Positions 35,678 through 44,763 are shown, counted from the stretch's first letter. The stretch is 64,000 nt of DNA from an uncultured Roseibium sp. (GCF_947496995.1 NZ_CANMFD010000007.1:62001-126000); one strand, 5' to 3'. The notes: generated from the sequence alone by a model not told the origin. Numbers and translations: made by a program.

Positions 35678-35998
35678 GGAACTCCTGTCTTCACGGGAAT
35701 GAAGACAGGATGATCTAGGTCAGGGCCAGCCGGACGAGGACGAAATAGAATGAGGATGGTGGCCCTCGCCGGAAAGGGCGCGCGGTACGGGTTTGCTGCC
35801 CGTCAGGTGCGCTGCTCCGCGGGGGAAGCCAACGCCTTGCTTCTGGATTTGACCGGATTGCTCCGCGTCCAATCGACTCATCCTCCATCGTGGGTCCGTG
35901 ATCCAAGGCAGTTATTCACCTACCCGGAAAGACCCAGGCTACGTGCCTGGGGCCTTTCAGTTTCATTCCGGAACAACAAACTTTCAGGAAGACAGATC
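35678..35998. other. Intergenic region before dps
   Basis: A 321-base gap. Beyond the hairpin at 35683 no gene is supported; an in-frame extension of dps to 35750 is too long for the family. The dps promoter should lie here, but no clear -35/-10 pair or OxyR site was recognised. Confidence 0.5.
35683..35710 (+). terminator. Hairpin after the peroxiredoxin gene
   Basis: An 11-base-pair stem (35683-35693 with 35700-35710) with a six-base loop directly follows the stop codon. It lacks a clear T-run, so it may protect the mRNA end or act with Rho. Confidence 0.55.
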
Positions 35999-36442
35999 AT
36001 GACCGACAAATCGCAAGACAACACCGGCAGCCTCAGCAAGGTTCTGGCTGGGACGTTCCGTCTCTACGTTCAGACCCATGGCTATCACTGGAATGTCGAG
36101 GGCCCGAGTTTCCGCCAGCTGCATCTGATGTTCGAGGAGCAGTATCAGAACCTCTGGAACGCGCTCGATCCGATCGCCGAGCGTATCCGCGCCATGGGAG
36201 CTTATGCTCCGGGCTCCATCGGAGAGCTGATGAAACTGGCCGGCGAGGAAGCCGCCCCGGCGCAATCCGCCGAAGCCATGGTCGATGCGCTGATCAAATC
36301 CCATGACGCTCTGGCGGGCCAGTTGCGCAAGGCCATCGTGACGGCGCAGGAAGCCGGGGACGAGCCGTCCGCAGGCATGCTGTCAGATCGCCTGGAATGG
36401 CATGAACAGCAGCTCTGGATGATGAAAGCCTCGCGGAAGTAA
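35999..36442 (+). CDS. dps: Dps family ferritin-like DNA-binding protein
   Basis: A 147-residue dodecameric mini-ferritin that oxidises iron with peroxide and protects DNA. The inter-subunit ferroxidase residues H30 (HGYHWNV), D57 and E61 (LDPIAERIRAMG) have the right 27 and 4 residue spacing, and FRQLHLMFEEQYQ is the second helix. The N-terminus is short with few lysines, so DNA binding may be weak. AGGAAG precedes the ATG. It sits next to the peroxiredoxin/OxyR pair, forming a peroxide-defence cluster. Confidence 0.92.
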   Translation: MTDKSQDNTGSLSKVLAGTFRLYVQTHGYHWNVEGPSFRQLHLMFEEQYQNLWNALDPIAERIRAMGAYAPGSIGELMKLAGEEAAPAQSAEAMVDALIKSHDALAGQLRKAIVTAQEAGDEPSAGMLSDRLEWHEQQLWMMKASRK

Positions 36443-36579
36443 GCTTCGGAAGCTGTCCTCTGGCGTGCGGGTGCACCGACATCCACACGTCGACCAGGCT
36501 CTCCATTTCAACATCGGACCGTTTGAAATCGGTGGACACCACGCCGCGGGATGCAAAACCTCGCGGCGGGATCCCTTAT

Positions 36580-36632
36580 AGCGTGTTGCGTTTAAACGGT
36601 TTCCTGAATTCAATGTAACGCGACACGCTCCA
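36580..36632. repeat. Interspersed intergenic repeat, copy 2
   Basis: Thirteen-base arms (36580-36592 and 36617-36629, one mismatch) flank a core shared with the repeat at 14073-14096 (GGTTTCCTGAATTCAAT, 36598-36614). The element lies just upstream of the MBL gene. Confidence 0.65.
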
Positions 36633-36642
36633 GGAGAATAAA

Positions 36643-37515
36643 ATGCCCCATCCCGTCGTCAAATCCTTCTGGGATCAGCAAACCGGAAGCTGGCAGTATG
36701 TCTTTCACGATCCGCAGACCATGAAGGGCGCGATCGTCGATCCGGTTCTGAACTTCGACCCGCTTTCGGCCAGCACTTTCACCGACAGCGCCGAAGAAGT
36801 CCTTGCTCATGTGCGCGATACAGGCATCGAGATCGTCCGCATTCTCGATACGCATCCCCATGCCGATCATTTTTCCGCCGCTCCCTGGCTGAAGGAAAAA
36901 CTCGGCGCGCCGACCGCCATCGGCGAGCATGTGGTGAAAGTGCAAAGGCTCTGGAAGGAAATCTACAACCTGCCGGAGGACTTTCCGACGGACGGCAGCC
37001 AGTGGGACCATCTGTTCGCCGACGGTGAGGAGTTCATGGTCGGCAACATACCGGTCCGGGTGATGTTTTCACCCGGTCACACGCTGGCCTCGGTCACCTA
37101 TGTCGCCGGGGATGCCGCATTCGTGCATGACACGCTGATGATGCCCGACAGCGGCACGTCGCGCGCCGATTTTCCCGGCGGCTCTTCGAAAGAGCTTTAT
37201 CAAAGCCTGCAGCGCATTCTCGCCTTGCCGGACGACACCCGTGTCTTCGTCGGCCACGACTACGCGCCGGAGGGGCGGGAAGCCGAGTGCATGTCGACGG
37301 TCGGTGCGCAAAAGGCGGAGAACATTCATCTTGCCGGGGCACCGTCGCAAGCCGACTATTGCGCTGTCCGCGATGCGCGAGACGCCACGCTGCCGCTCCC
37401 CAAGCTCATGCTGGCGGCGCTGCAGATCAACATTCGTGGCGGCCGTAAACCGCAACCGGAAAACAACGGCCGGTCCTACCTCAAGGTGCCGCTCGATTAT
37501 TTCGAACGCCGGTGA
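36643..37515 (+). CDS. MBL-fold hydrolase, persulfide dioxygenase-like (ETHE1/Blh family)
   Basis: A 290-residue metallo-beta-lactamase-fold protein with the metal motif THPHADHFSAAPWLKEKLG, FSPGHTLASVTY and the ETHE1-type GTSRADFPGG and FVGHDYAPEGRE stretches. ETHE1-like enzymes oxidise glutathione persulfide to sulfite; the Blh subgroup is common in alphaproteobacteria and works in sulfide detoxification. The start has AGGAGA upstream. Single gene near the peroxide-defence cluster. Confidence 0.9.
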   Translation: MPHPVVKSFWDQQTGSWQYVFHDPQTMKGAIVDPVLNFDPLSASTFTDSAEEVLAHVRDTGIEIVRILDTHPHADHFSAAPWLKEKLGAPTAIGEHVVKVQRLWKEIYNLPEDFPTDGSQWDHLFADGEEFMVGNIPVRVMFSPGHTLASVTYVAGDAAFVHDTLMMPDSGTSRADFPGGSSKELYQSLQRILALPDDTRVFVGHDYAPEGREAECMSTVGAQKAENIHLAGAPSQADYCAVRDARDATLPLPKLMLAALQINIRGGRKPQPENNGRSYLKVPLDYFERR

Positions 37516-37523
37516 CACCGGTG

Positions 37524-37553
37524 CGACGGGCCACAAGACCTTGCGGCCCGTCG
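37524..37553 (+). terminator. Hairpin terminator after the MBL gene
   Basis: A nine-base-pair stem CGACGGGCC (37524-37532) with GGCCCGTCG (37545-37553) begins nine bases after the stop codon. No T-run follows. Confidence 0.55.
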
Positions 37554-37803
37554 CCGGACCCGGCAAAACCTGTAGCGGCTCGGCAACAGCGGGCCGGATC
37601 GCAGGATGACGGCAGGCTGTGCAAATGGGTCATCGCCCGTCCCACTGCCTTTTCGGATCGGGCTGCGCACGGTCTTTTGGGCTGTGGACCTGAATTTTCT
37701 TCCGCATACCGCCAAATTCTGCAATATGATTCCCTTGCGTGAACTTGCTTCCATCCAGATGGAACGGCAGGTTCCGCATGTGCACGTTTAAAAGGAAAAA
37801 GAC

Positions 37804-38238
37804 ATGGGATTTTTCGATTTTGTAAAAGATGCCGGCAAGAAGCTGTTCGGCGATGACGAGGCACCGGCCTCCAGCGCGGAAGCTATCGAGAAGGAAGTTG
37901 CAGCCCTTGGGCTCGACGGAGACGTCAAGGTTGAGGTGAGCGGCGATACCGTCAAGATCGCAGGTGCCGCTCCGACGCAGGAAGCGCGCGAAAAGCTGAT
38001 CCTTGCTGCCGGCAACGTCCTAGGGATCGGCAAGGTCGAAGAAGAGATTTCGGTCGAGACCAGCGAGCCCGAAGCGACTTTCCACACGGTGGAAAAGGGC
38101 GACACGCTTTGGGCGGTCGCGGAAAAGGCCTATGGTAACGGCTCCAAGTACCAGGCGATCTTCGAGGCCAACAAGCCGATGCTGTCGCATCCGGACAAGA
38201 TCTACCCGGGTCAGGTGCTGCGTATTCCTGCCCTTTAA
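37804..38238 (+). CDS. BON-LysM protein (Kbp/YgaU-like)
   Basis: A 144-residue protein without signal peptide. Residues about 20-85 form a BON domain (AIEKEVAALGLDGDVKVEVSGDTVKIAGAAP) and residues about 93-143 a LysM domain (FHTVEKGDTLWAVAEKAYGNGSKYQAIFEANKPML...). This matches E. coli Kbp (YgaU), a cytoplasmic potassium-binding protein, in both domains and length (149). AAGGAAAAAG precedes the ATG. Single gene, ended by a perfect palindrome. Confidence 0.9.
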   Translation: MGFFDFVKDAGKKLFGDDEAPASSAEAIEKEVAALGLDGDVKVEVSGDTVKIAGAAPTQEAREKLILAAGNVLGIGKVEEEISVETSEPEATFHTVEKGDTLWAVAEKAYGNGSKYQAIFEANKPMLSHPDKIYPGQVLRIPAL

Positions 38239-38248
38239 GGGCATTGTT

Positions 38249-38276
38249 CCAGACCGCGGCACATGCCGCGGTCTGG
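38249..38276 (+). terminator. Perfect palindromic hairpin after the BON-LysM gene
   Basis: A thirteen-base-pair stem (38249-38261 with 38264-38276) with only two unpaired bases. It starts 11 bases after the stop; T-run absent. Confidence 0.6.
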
Positions 38277-38447
38277 GGATTATCGACAGGGACAGAACTT
38301 TGCCCGACGCGCGCCAAGCCGATTTGCAAGCGCGGCACGAACCCGGGGAGAAGAGGTCACTCCCGACATATATTCAAATATTCAAAAAAAATATTCCGAC
38401 GTGATCGCATTTGCCTGCTGGACAGGCCACATGAATTGGAGCGCACA

Positions 38448-38882
38448 ATGTCGATTATTCGCTTCTGTCTTTTTGTTCTGATTGCAGTGACGGTCTGCGG
38501 CCCAGCCCGATCTCAGGACAATCCCATCGTGACAAGAATGGCTGCCTTCACAGAGGCCTATAACGCGAAGAATGCCGAGATCATATCCGGTTTCTACACT
38601 GAAAATGGTGCGCTTCTTCCGCCCCAGGGCAAAGCCCTTGTCGGGCGTGCGCCGATTGCGGCGCACTACGCGAACGCGTTTGCAAGTGGTGTCGCCGGCC
38701 TCAAATACCGCGTGCTTGAGATCGATCAGACCAGTAACGATACGGCCATCGAGATCGGCGAGACGCTGGTCGCCTTCAACGCGCAGACCATCACCGGCCG
38801 GTCCATGCACATCTGGAAGAAGGTGAACGGCGAATGGTTTCTGCACCGGGACATGTATCATGTGCTCGCCATGTCCAAATGA
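38448..38882 (+). CDS. Secreted SnoaL/DUF4440-like protein
   Basis: A 144-residue protein with a signal peptide (MSIIRFCLFVLIAVTVCGPARSQ). A cone-shaped NTF2-like fold follows: MAAFTEAYNAKNAEIISGFYTENGALLPPQGKALVGRAPIAAHYANAF and GRSMHIWKKVNGEWFLHRDMYHV. This is the DUF4440/SnoaL-like layout; members bind small molecules or act as isomerases, but export to the periplasm suggests a binding or calcium/calmodulin-like association role that is unproven. GGAG lies six bases before the ATG at 38448. Confidence 0.8.
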   Translation: MSIIRFCLFVLIAVTVCGPARSQDNPIVTRMAAFTEAYNAKNAEIISGFYTENGALLPPQGKALVGRAPIAAHYANAFASGVAGLKYRVLEIDQTSNDTAIEIGETLVAFNAQTITGRSMHIWKKVNGEWFLHRDMYHVLAMSK

Positions 38883-38921
38883 CGCCGCTTCCTGGCGGAA
38901 AGTATGGAAAAACCTGAACCG

Positions 38922-39698
38922 TCATCCAGTTCGAAGGATGTCTTTCAGGGAGTCGTGCTGCTGCCGGACTTCGACCAGATTCAGCCCTGAATGAAGATCG
39001 ATCAGATGACTTTTCTGGATTTCTTCGGCCGCGTCGCTGTCATGTTCTGCAAAGGCTTTCATCAGCGCATGGTGTGAATGGCTTTCGCAGGCCGTGTCGG
39101 GGCGTTTCCAGTACATGGAAATGATCAGGGAGGACCGGGAAATGAGGGACCGGACCATATGGGCCAGGACCTGCTGGCCTGCAATGTCGGCAATCGTGGT
39201 GTGGAATGCGCCGGAGAGTGACAGGGCTTTGCCCATGTCTCCGTCATGAAGGGCCTGGTGCTCCGCATCGATATGGGCCTGCAAACGTGCAAGGTCGTTC
39301 TCGGTGATGGCTTTGGCCGTCATGCGGGCCACTCTTGGCTCAATGAGTGCCCGGGCCTCGAAAATCTCATGGGCTTCACGAATGCTCGGCTTTGCGACAA
39401 AGGCACCGCGATTTTTTTCAATCGTGACCAGTCCCGTGTGGGCCAATGCCTGAAGGGCGGCCCGAACGACCGTGCGACTGGCGCCATAAATCTCACCGAC
39501 TTCATCTTCAGACAGTTTCGTGCCCGGCGCGAGGCGGTGCTCCAGGATCGCTGCGTGGATCTTCAGGCAGATATCGAGAGTTCGTCCCGGCGGGAGCTGG
39601 AACAGATCATGAAGGTGGTGTGCGTCTTTTCTTTCGGGCATCGATTTGCGATCTGCGGAGCCATCTAAGCTGGCGGACTGTGGGTATGTCGTCATCAT
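38922..39698 (-). CDS. GntR family regulator (FadR/FCD subfamily)
   Basis: About 258 residues. An N-terminal winged helix (ICLKIHAAILEHRLAPGTKLSEDEVGEIYGASRTVVRAALQALAHTGLVTIEKNRGAFVAKPS) is joined to an all-helical FCD ligand domain whose metal-binding histidines are likely in FHTTIADIAG and ESHSHHALMKAF. It is divergent from the PotABCD-type operon with racemase and probably controls it through the ATTGTATACAAT palindrome. The start is set at ATG 39698, because the frame start at 39737 lies inside that operator. Confidence 0.9.
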   Translation of the reverse strand: MMTTYPQSASLDGSADRKSMPERKDAHHLHDLFQLPPGRTLDICLKIHAAILEHRLAPGTKLSEDEVGEIYGASRTVVRAALQALAHTGLVTIEKNRGAFVAKPSIREAHEIFEARALIEPRVARMTAKAITENDLARLQAHIDAEHQALHDGDMGKALSLSGAFHTTIADIAGQQVLAHMVRSLISRSSLIISMYWKRPDTACESHSHHALMKAFAEHDSDAAEEIQKSHLIDLHSGLNLVEVRQQHDSLKDILRTG

Positions 39699-39726
39699 AG
39701 CGCGGGTGTTCGCGGGCACAATCAAA

Positions 39727-39738
39727 ATTGTATACAAT
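39727..39738. promoter_or_regulatory. GntR (FCD-type) operator
   Basis: ATTGTATACAAT is a perfect 12-base palindrome containing TTGTATACAA, the usual core for FadR-subfamily GntR regulators. It lies between the regulator and the divergent ABC operon. Confidence 0.75.
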
Positions 39739-39910
39739 ATTTGTGCATAGTGTATTTAATGTGATGATAAATTGTGCACTCGAGATGGTCTGCCGCAGCA
39801 TTTATCAGATCGATTTCCTCATGATCAGCGGAATTCCGCGAAAAAAATAATCTGGCACGGTGATTGCGAAGGAACTGGCGAAATCGTCAGGCGATCCGAG
39901 AACCGAGCAT

Positions 39911-40903
39911 ATGACCAAAGCACTTGACCTGGAACTTGTCGCGACCACCAAACGCTACGGTGAGACCGTTGCGGTGGCCGCCATCGATCACACGTTCAAG
40001 TCAGGAACCTATTCGTGCCTGCTCGGTCCGTCCGGCTGCGGTAAATCCTCGACATTGCGGATGATCGCCGGCCACGAACAGGTCAGCGAAGGCGATATCC
40101 TTCTGGGCGACGTCAACATCACCGATCGTCCGCCCGCCAGCCGCGGCACGGCGATGATGTTCCAGAACTATGCATTGTTCCCGCATATCAGCGTCGTGGA
40201 CAATGTTGCCTTTTCCCAGAAAATGAAGGGCGTCGAGAAATCCGTACGCCGGAAGCGGGCGATGGAGCTGCTCGACCTGGTCGACATGGTGTCCTATGCG
40301 GAGCGACTTCCCGATCAGTTGTCGGGCGGCCAGCAGCAGCGTGTTGCCCTGGCGCGGGCATTGATCACCGAACCCTCCGTCCTGCTTCTCGATGAGCCGT
40401 TGTCGGCGCTCGATCCCTTTCTGCGCATCAAGATGCGGCTGGAGCTCAAACGCCTGCAGCGTGAACTCGGGATCTCCTTCATCCACGTGACCCATTCCCA
40501 GGACGAAGCCCTGGCGCTGGCGGACGACATCATCGTCATGAATGGCGGGAAGATTGAACAGGCCGGCTCTCCCCGGGATGTCTTCAATGCACCTGCAACC
40601 GAATTCGTCGCCAGGTTCATTGGGGGCCACAACGTTCTGCAGGTTGGCGGCGAGGCCGTTGCCGTGAGGGCGGACAAACTGGACGTCAGACGACAGGCGG
40701 GCGAAGGCGGCGCAATGCTGACCGCCGCCGTCAAGGACGTCGAATATCTCGGGTCGTCGGTCAATCTGGCGCTCGATGCGGGCAGCGCAGGCGATCTGAC
40801 GGCTGCCTTGTCGGACACGGTCTTTTTCACGGATCCGATCGAAATCGGCACCACCGTCTTCCTCGTCTGGAAGCCGGAGGATGCCCACGCCTTGGCGGTG
40901 TAA
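39911..40903 (+). CDS. ABC transporter ATP-binding protein, PotA-type
   Basis: A 330-residue ATPase of the polyamine/iron/sulfate (CUT-like, PotA) class. Walker A is GPSGCGKSS, the signature LSGGQQQRVALARAL, Walker B LLLDEPLSALD, and the switch HVTHSQDEALALAD. The C-terminal 90 residues are a TOBE-like regulatory domain. It energises uptake by the following binding protein and two permeases. The ATG at 39911 is used; the frame extends upstream to 39860 with a less suitable start. First gene of a five-gene operon. Confidence 0.92.
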   Translation: MTKALDLELVATTKRYGETVAVAAIDHTFKSGTYSCLLGPSGCGKSSTLRMIAGHEQVSEGDILLGDVNITDRPPASRGTAMMFQNYALFPHISVVDNVAFSQKMKGVEKSVRRKRAMELLDLVDMVSYAERLPDQLSGGQQQRVALARALITEPSVLLLDEPLSALDPFLRIKMRLELKRLQRELGISFIHVTHSQDEALALADDIIVMNGGKIEQAGSPRDVFNAPATEFVARFIGGHNVLQVGGEAVAVRADKLDVRRQAGEGGAMLTAAVKDVEYLGSSVNLALDAGSAGDLTAALSDTVFFTDPIEIGTTVFLVWKPEDAHALAV

Positions 40904-40968
40904 GCCGTCTGAAACGCCGGCAGGGGACGCCGGAACAAATCCTTTTCAGGGAACAGGAGCAGAAACGC

Positions 40969-42261
40969 ATGACAAAGCAGCTAGACACCAAAGGCATCAG
41001 CCGTCGCAGCATCCTGAAAGGCAGCGCCGCCGCCGCCGGTGCCGCCATCGGATCGGGAGCCGTAACCGGCTTTCCGACCATCTGGGCGCAGAACATCAAG
41101 GATGTGACATTGCGCCAGTTCGGGACCGGTGTTTCCAACATCAATGAAGTTGCCGCCAAGGTGAAGGAAGACCTGGGCTTTACACTGGAGATGACCGCGC
41201 TCGACAGCGACAGCGTCACCCAGCGTGCCGCTACACAGCCGAAGTCCTTCGATATCGCGGACATCGAATACTGGATCTGCAAGAAGGTCTGGGGCGCCGG
41301 TAACCTGCAGGCGATGGACACCTCCAAGATCAAGAATTACGACAAGATTGTCGGCACCTTCAAAAGCGGCAAACTGACCCCGGAGAGCGTCATCGCTCAG
41401 GGTACGGCGCCGCATACGGTCGGCTTTACATCCGGTCCGGAAGGCACGGATTTCGTTCAGGAAGAATCCGGCTGGATGACGTTGATCCCGACCATCTACA
41501 ACGCCGATACGCTGGGCATTCGTCCGGATCTCATCGGTCGTCCGATCGACACATGGGCCGAACTGCTGAACCCGGAGTTCAAGGGCAAGGCGTCTATCCT
41601 CGACATCTCCTCCATCGGCATCATGGACATGGCCATGGTTGTCGAGGCGATGGGCGAATACAAATACCCGGACAAGGGCAACATGACCCAGGAAGAGATC
41701 GACATGACGCTCGGTATCTTCACGGAAGCCAAGAAGAACGGTCAGTTCCGCGCGTTCTGGAAATCCTTCGACGAAAGCGTCAACCTGATGGCTTCCGGTG
41801 AGGTGGTGATCCAGTCCATGTGGTCGCCTGCGATCACCGCCGTGCGCGCCAAGGGCATTCCTTGCGTTTATCAGCCGCTGAAGGAAGGCTATCGCTCCTG
41901 GGGCGGCGGTCTGGGCCTTTCCAAGAACCTGTCCGGCCTCGAACTGGATGCGGCCTATGAGTACATCAACTGGTATCTCGACGGCTGGGTCGGCGGCTTC
42001 CTGATGCGCCAGGGCTATTATTCCGCCGTGCCGGAAACCTCCAAGAACTTCATGACCGAAGACGAATGGGGCTTCTGGTTCGAGGGCAAGCCCGCCGAAG
42101 GCGACATCAAGAACCCGTTCGGCGATGTCATGGAAAAAGCCGGTGCCGTGCGCGACGGCGGTTCCTTCTACGACCGCATGGGCTCCGTTGCCTGCTGGAA
42201 CGCGGTCATGGACGAAAACCGTTACATGGTTCGCAAGTGGAACGAGTTCATCGCCGCCTGA
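40969..42261 (+). CDS. ABC transporter substrate-binding protein, PotD-type, Tat-exported
   Basis: A 430-residue periplasmic binding protein. A twin-arginine signal (ISRRSILKGSAAAAGAAIGSG) is followed by a PotD/PotF-like fold (VTLRQFGTGVSNINEVAAKVKEDLGFTLEM, ADTLGIRPDLIGRPIDTWAELLNPEFKGKASILD). The Tat route implies folding before export. The ligand is probably not a simple polyamine, since the operon also encodes a hydantoin/Asp-Glu racemase; a hydantoin, allantoin-like compound or amino acid derivative is plausible. It is followed by a stable hairpin that may raise its mRNA level over the permeases. Confidence 0.9.
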   Translation: MTKQLDTKGISRRSILKGSAAAAGAAIGSGAVTGFPTIWAQNIKDVTLRQFGTGVSNINEVAAKVKEDLGFTLEMTALDSDSVTQRAATQPKSFDIADIEYWICKKVWGAGNLQAMDTSKIKNYDKIVGTFKSGKLTPESVIAQGTAPHTVGFTSGPEGTDFVQEESGWMTLIPTIYNADTLGIRPDLIGRPIDTWAELLNPEFKGKASILDISSIGIMDMAMVVEAMGEYKYPDKGNMTQEEIDMTLGIFTEAKKNGQFRAFWKSFDESVNLMASGEVVIQSMWSPAITAVRAKGIPCVYQPLKEGYRSWGGGLGLSKNLSGLELDAAYEYINWYLDGWVGGFLMRQGYYSAVPETSKNFMTEDEWGFWFEGKPAEGDIKNPFGDVMEKAGAVRDGGSFYDRMGSVACWNAVMDENRYMVRKWNEFIAA

Positions 42262-42286
42262 CCGCTGCAACGAGAACTCCAGCTTT

Positions 42287-42313
42287 CCCTGTCCGGCGTC
42301 GTGCCGGGCAGGG
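42287..42313 (+). other. Intercistronic hairpin after the binding-protein gene
   Basis: An 11-base-pair stem (42287-42297 with 42303-42313) and five-base loop between the binding-protein and permease genes. Such structures commonly stabilise the upstream message and reduce readthrough. Confidence 0.65.
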
Positions 42314-42344
42314 GCATTAAAACCTTCCGGGCAGACCTGATCTC

Positions 42345-43223
42345 ATGAAGACGACAAAGAAGATCGATCCATCGAAACGGGCCGAGCGTGTCAGCTGGAT
42401 GCTGGTGACGCCACTGGCCTGCGTTCTCGGGTTCTTTTTGCTGCTGCCGATCCTGACCATCGTCACGGTCAGCTTCTGGAACTTCAACGAGTGGTCGTTC
42501 TTTCCCGATTTCATTCTCGACAATTACGTTTACCACCTGACCTCGGCGGTGACCTGGGCAACCTATCTGAAGACGCTGAAATTCATGGTGCTAACCTGGT
42601 GCTTCTGCGCTGTTATCGGCTTTACCGTGGCGTATTTCCTGGCCTTCCATGTCCGCTCCCTGCCGGTGCAGATCGCGCTGTTCCTGGTGTGCACCATTCC
42701 GTTCTGGACCTCTAACATCATCCGGATGATTTCCTGGATCCCGTTCCTCGGCCGCAACGGCATCGCCAACTCCAGCCTGATCAGTCTCGGCGTCATCGAC
42801 GAGCCGCTGGAATGGCTGCTCTATTCCGATTTCGCGGTGGTGCTCGCCTTCGTGCATCTCTACGCGCTGTTCATGGTCGTTCCGATTTTCAACACCATGA
42901 TGCGGATCGACAAATCCCTGATCGAGGCGGCGCGCGATGCGGGTGCAAGCGGCCTGCAGATCCTCACCAACGTCATCATACCGCTGGCCAAGCCCGGCAT
43001 CATGATCGGATCGATTTTCGTCGTGACCCTGGTGATGGGTGATTTCATCACCGTACGCCACATGTCGGGCGGTCAAAGCGCCTCGGTCGGCCGGATCATC
43101 TCCAACGAGATCGCGCTTCTGCAATATCCGGCGGCGGCGGCGTCTTCCGTGGTGCTTCTGTGCACCGTCCTCTTGATGATCGGCGTGATGATGCGCTTCG
43201 TCGACATCCGCAAGGAGCTGTGA
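42345..43223 (+). CDS. ABC transporter permease, PotB-type
   Basis: A 292-residue inner-membrane permease with about six helices. The BPD cytoplasmic loop reads EAARDAGASGLQILTNVIIPLAKPGI, which is the EAA motif docking to the ATPase. The N-terminus (SWMLVTPLACVLGFFLLLPILTIVTVSF) is the first helix. It pairs with the PotC-type permease that starts three bases after its stop. Confidence 0.92.
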   Translation: MKTTKKIDPSKRAERVSWMLVTPLACVLGFFLLLPILTIVTVSFWNFNEWSFFPDFILDNYVYHLTSAVTWATYLKTLKFMVLTWCFCAVIGFTVAYFLAFHVRSLPVQIALFLVCTIPFWTSNIIRMISWIPFLGRNGIANSSLISLGVIDEPLEWLLYSDFAVVLAFVHLYALFMVVPIFNTMMRIDKSLIEAARDAGASGLQILTNVIIPLAKPGIMIGSIFVVTLVMGDFITVRHMSGGQSASVGRIISNEIALLQYPAAAASSVVLLCTVLLMIGVMMRFVDIRKEL

Positions 43224-43225
43224 GC

Positions 43226-44065
43226 ATGGAACCGAGATCGCGCTCCTTTTATGTTCTGGCGGCCTTTTTCACGCTCTTCGTGATCTTTCTCTACGGCCCG
43301 GTGATCACCATCGGCATCCTGTCGTTTCAGGGGCCAAAGGGCGGGCTGACCTTCCCGATGAACGGCGTTTCCGTTCACTGGTTCTACGATCTGTTCGAGC
43401 AGCAGGCGGTCGGCGACATCTGGGGCTCCTTCCGGCGTTCCTTCGCGCTGGGACTGATGGTCATGAGCGTGACGGTTGTGCTGTCGGTCATGGGGGGCAT
43501 GGCCTTCCGCCGCAAGTTCCGCGGCTCCTCGGTCTTGTTCTATCTGATCATCGCCAGCCTGATCGTTCCCTCGATCCTGGTGTCACTGGGTGTCGGCCTG
43601 ATCTTCAACATTCTCGATCTGGAAGTGCACTGGGCAACGTCCGGCTTCGGCTCGCAATTGACGTGGACGCTGCCGTTCGGGCTGCTGATCATGTTCGCGG
43701 TCTTCAACCGCTTCGACAAATCCTATGAGGAAGCCGCGCGTGACCTCGGGGCGTCGCCCTGGCAGACCGTGCGCCATGTGGTGCTGCCGATCATAGCGCC
43801 CATGCTGATCGGTGTCGCCCTGTTCGGCTTCACCCTGTCCTACGATGAATTCGCGCGCACCCTGCTGACGGCGGGCTCCTACAACACCCTGCCGCTGGAA
43901 ATCTTCGGCATGACGACCAATGTCACGTCGCCGGTTCTTTATGCTCTCGGCACGCTGACGACCGTTTTCTCGTTCTTCATCATCGGCACCTTTCTGACCA
44001 TCGTTGTCGTGATGCGCAAGCGTCAGGCCAGCGGCGGCTCCGATGCCGGCTCGGGGCTGGTGTGA
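43226..44065 (+). CDS. ABC transporter permease, PotC-type
   Basis: About 279 residues, six helices, with the EAA loop EEAARDLGASPWQTVRHVVLPIIAPML. The ATG at 43226 has AAGGAG upstream and is two bases past the previous stop. The protein forms the heterodimeric channel with the PotB-type permease. The end overlaps the racemase frame if that gene starts at a GTG at 44062. Confidence 0.92.
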   Translation: MEPRSRSFYVLAAFFTLFVIFLYGPVITIGILSFQGPKGGLTFPMNGVSVHWFYDLFEQQAVGDIWGSFRRSFALGLMVMSVTVVLSVMGGMAFRRKFRGSSVLFYLIIASLIVPSILVSLGVGLIFNILDLEVHWATSGFGSQLTWTLPFGLLIMFAVFNRFDKSYEEAARDLGASPWQTVRHVVLPIIAPMLIGVALFGFTLSYDEFARTLLTAGSYNTLPLEIFGMTTNVTSPVLYALGTLTTVFSFFIIGTFLTIVVVMRKRQASGGSDAGSGLV

Positions 44066-44070
44066 GGCGC

Positions 44071-44763
44071 ATGTCTCGCGGCAGGGATGGTACGCATATT
44101 CTGGTCATCAATCCGAACACCACGGCTTCGATGACTGCGAAGATCGGGGTGGCGGCAATGGCCGCTGCCGGCCCGTCCACCCGGATAACCGCCGTCAATC
44201 CCCCCACCGGTCCGGTCGCCATTCAGGGCAGGGAGGACGGCGAGGCGGCTCTTCCCGGTCTGTTCGCGCTTGTCGAGGACTGGATTGCGGGACCCGAGCA
44301 CATCGATGCGATCATTATCGCCTGCTTTGACGATACCGGCCTTTGGGAGCTCAAGCAGCGCTGTCCGTTTCCGGTTCTCGGCATCGGCGAAGCCGCCTAC
44401 CACATGGCGGCCTTGAGTGCCGTGCGGTTTTCGGTCGTGACCACGTTGTCCGTTTCCGTTCCGGTTCTGGAGGACAACCTGCGCCGGACCGGTCTGCGGG
44501 CGCGATGCGCCGAGGTTCGTGCCTCGGAGGTTCCGGTTCTGGCGCTGGAAGAAAAGGGTGGCGCCGGGCGCGCAAAAATCGAGGCCGAGATCGCGGCGGC
44601 TCTGGCGGACCATGACATCGGCGCCATCGCACTGGGCTGCGCGGGCATGGCCGATCTTGCCGAAGACCTCAGTGACAAATTCAAGGTCTCTGTCATCGAC
44701 GGTATCGCGGCTGCGGTCAGGCTGATTGAAGCCCTTCCGTATCAGGGCAATCGTTCAGGCTGA
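44071..44763 (+). CDS. Aspartate/glutamate/hydantoin racemase family protein
   Basis: About 230 residues of the Asp/Glu/hydantoin racemase superfamily. NPNTTASMT at the front, the first catalytic cysteine C85 in IIIACFDDTGL, and the second C190 in IALGCAGM form the two-base mechanism. HyuA-type hydantoin racemases and allantoin racemases share these motifs. Being last in the PotABCD-type operon suggests that the imported substrate is a racemisable hydantoin or amino-acid derivative. The start could be the GTG at 44062 overlapping the permease; ATG 44071 is taken. Confidence 0.88.
   Translation: MSRGRDGTHILVINPNTTASMTAKIGVAAMAAAGPSTRITAVNPPTGPVAIQGREDGEAALPGLFALVEDWIAGPEHIDAIIIACFDDTGLWELKQRCPFPVLGIGEAAYHMAALSAVRFSVVTTLSVSVPVLEDNLRRTGLRARCAEVRASEVPVLALEEKGGAGRAKIEAEIAAALADHDIGAIALGCAGMADLAEDLSDKFKVSVIDGIAAAVRLIEALPYQGNRSG

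Noticed and set aside
40981..42270. 429-codon minus-strand frame
   Set aside because: Shadow of the PotD-type binding-protein gene.
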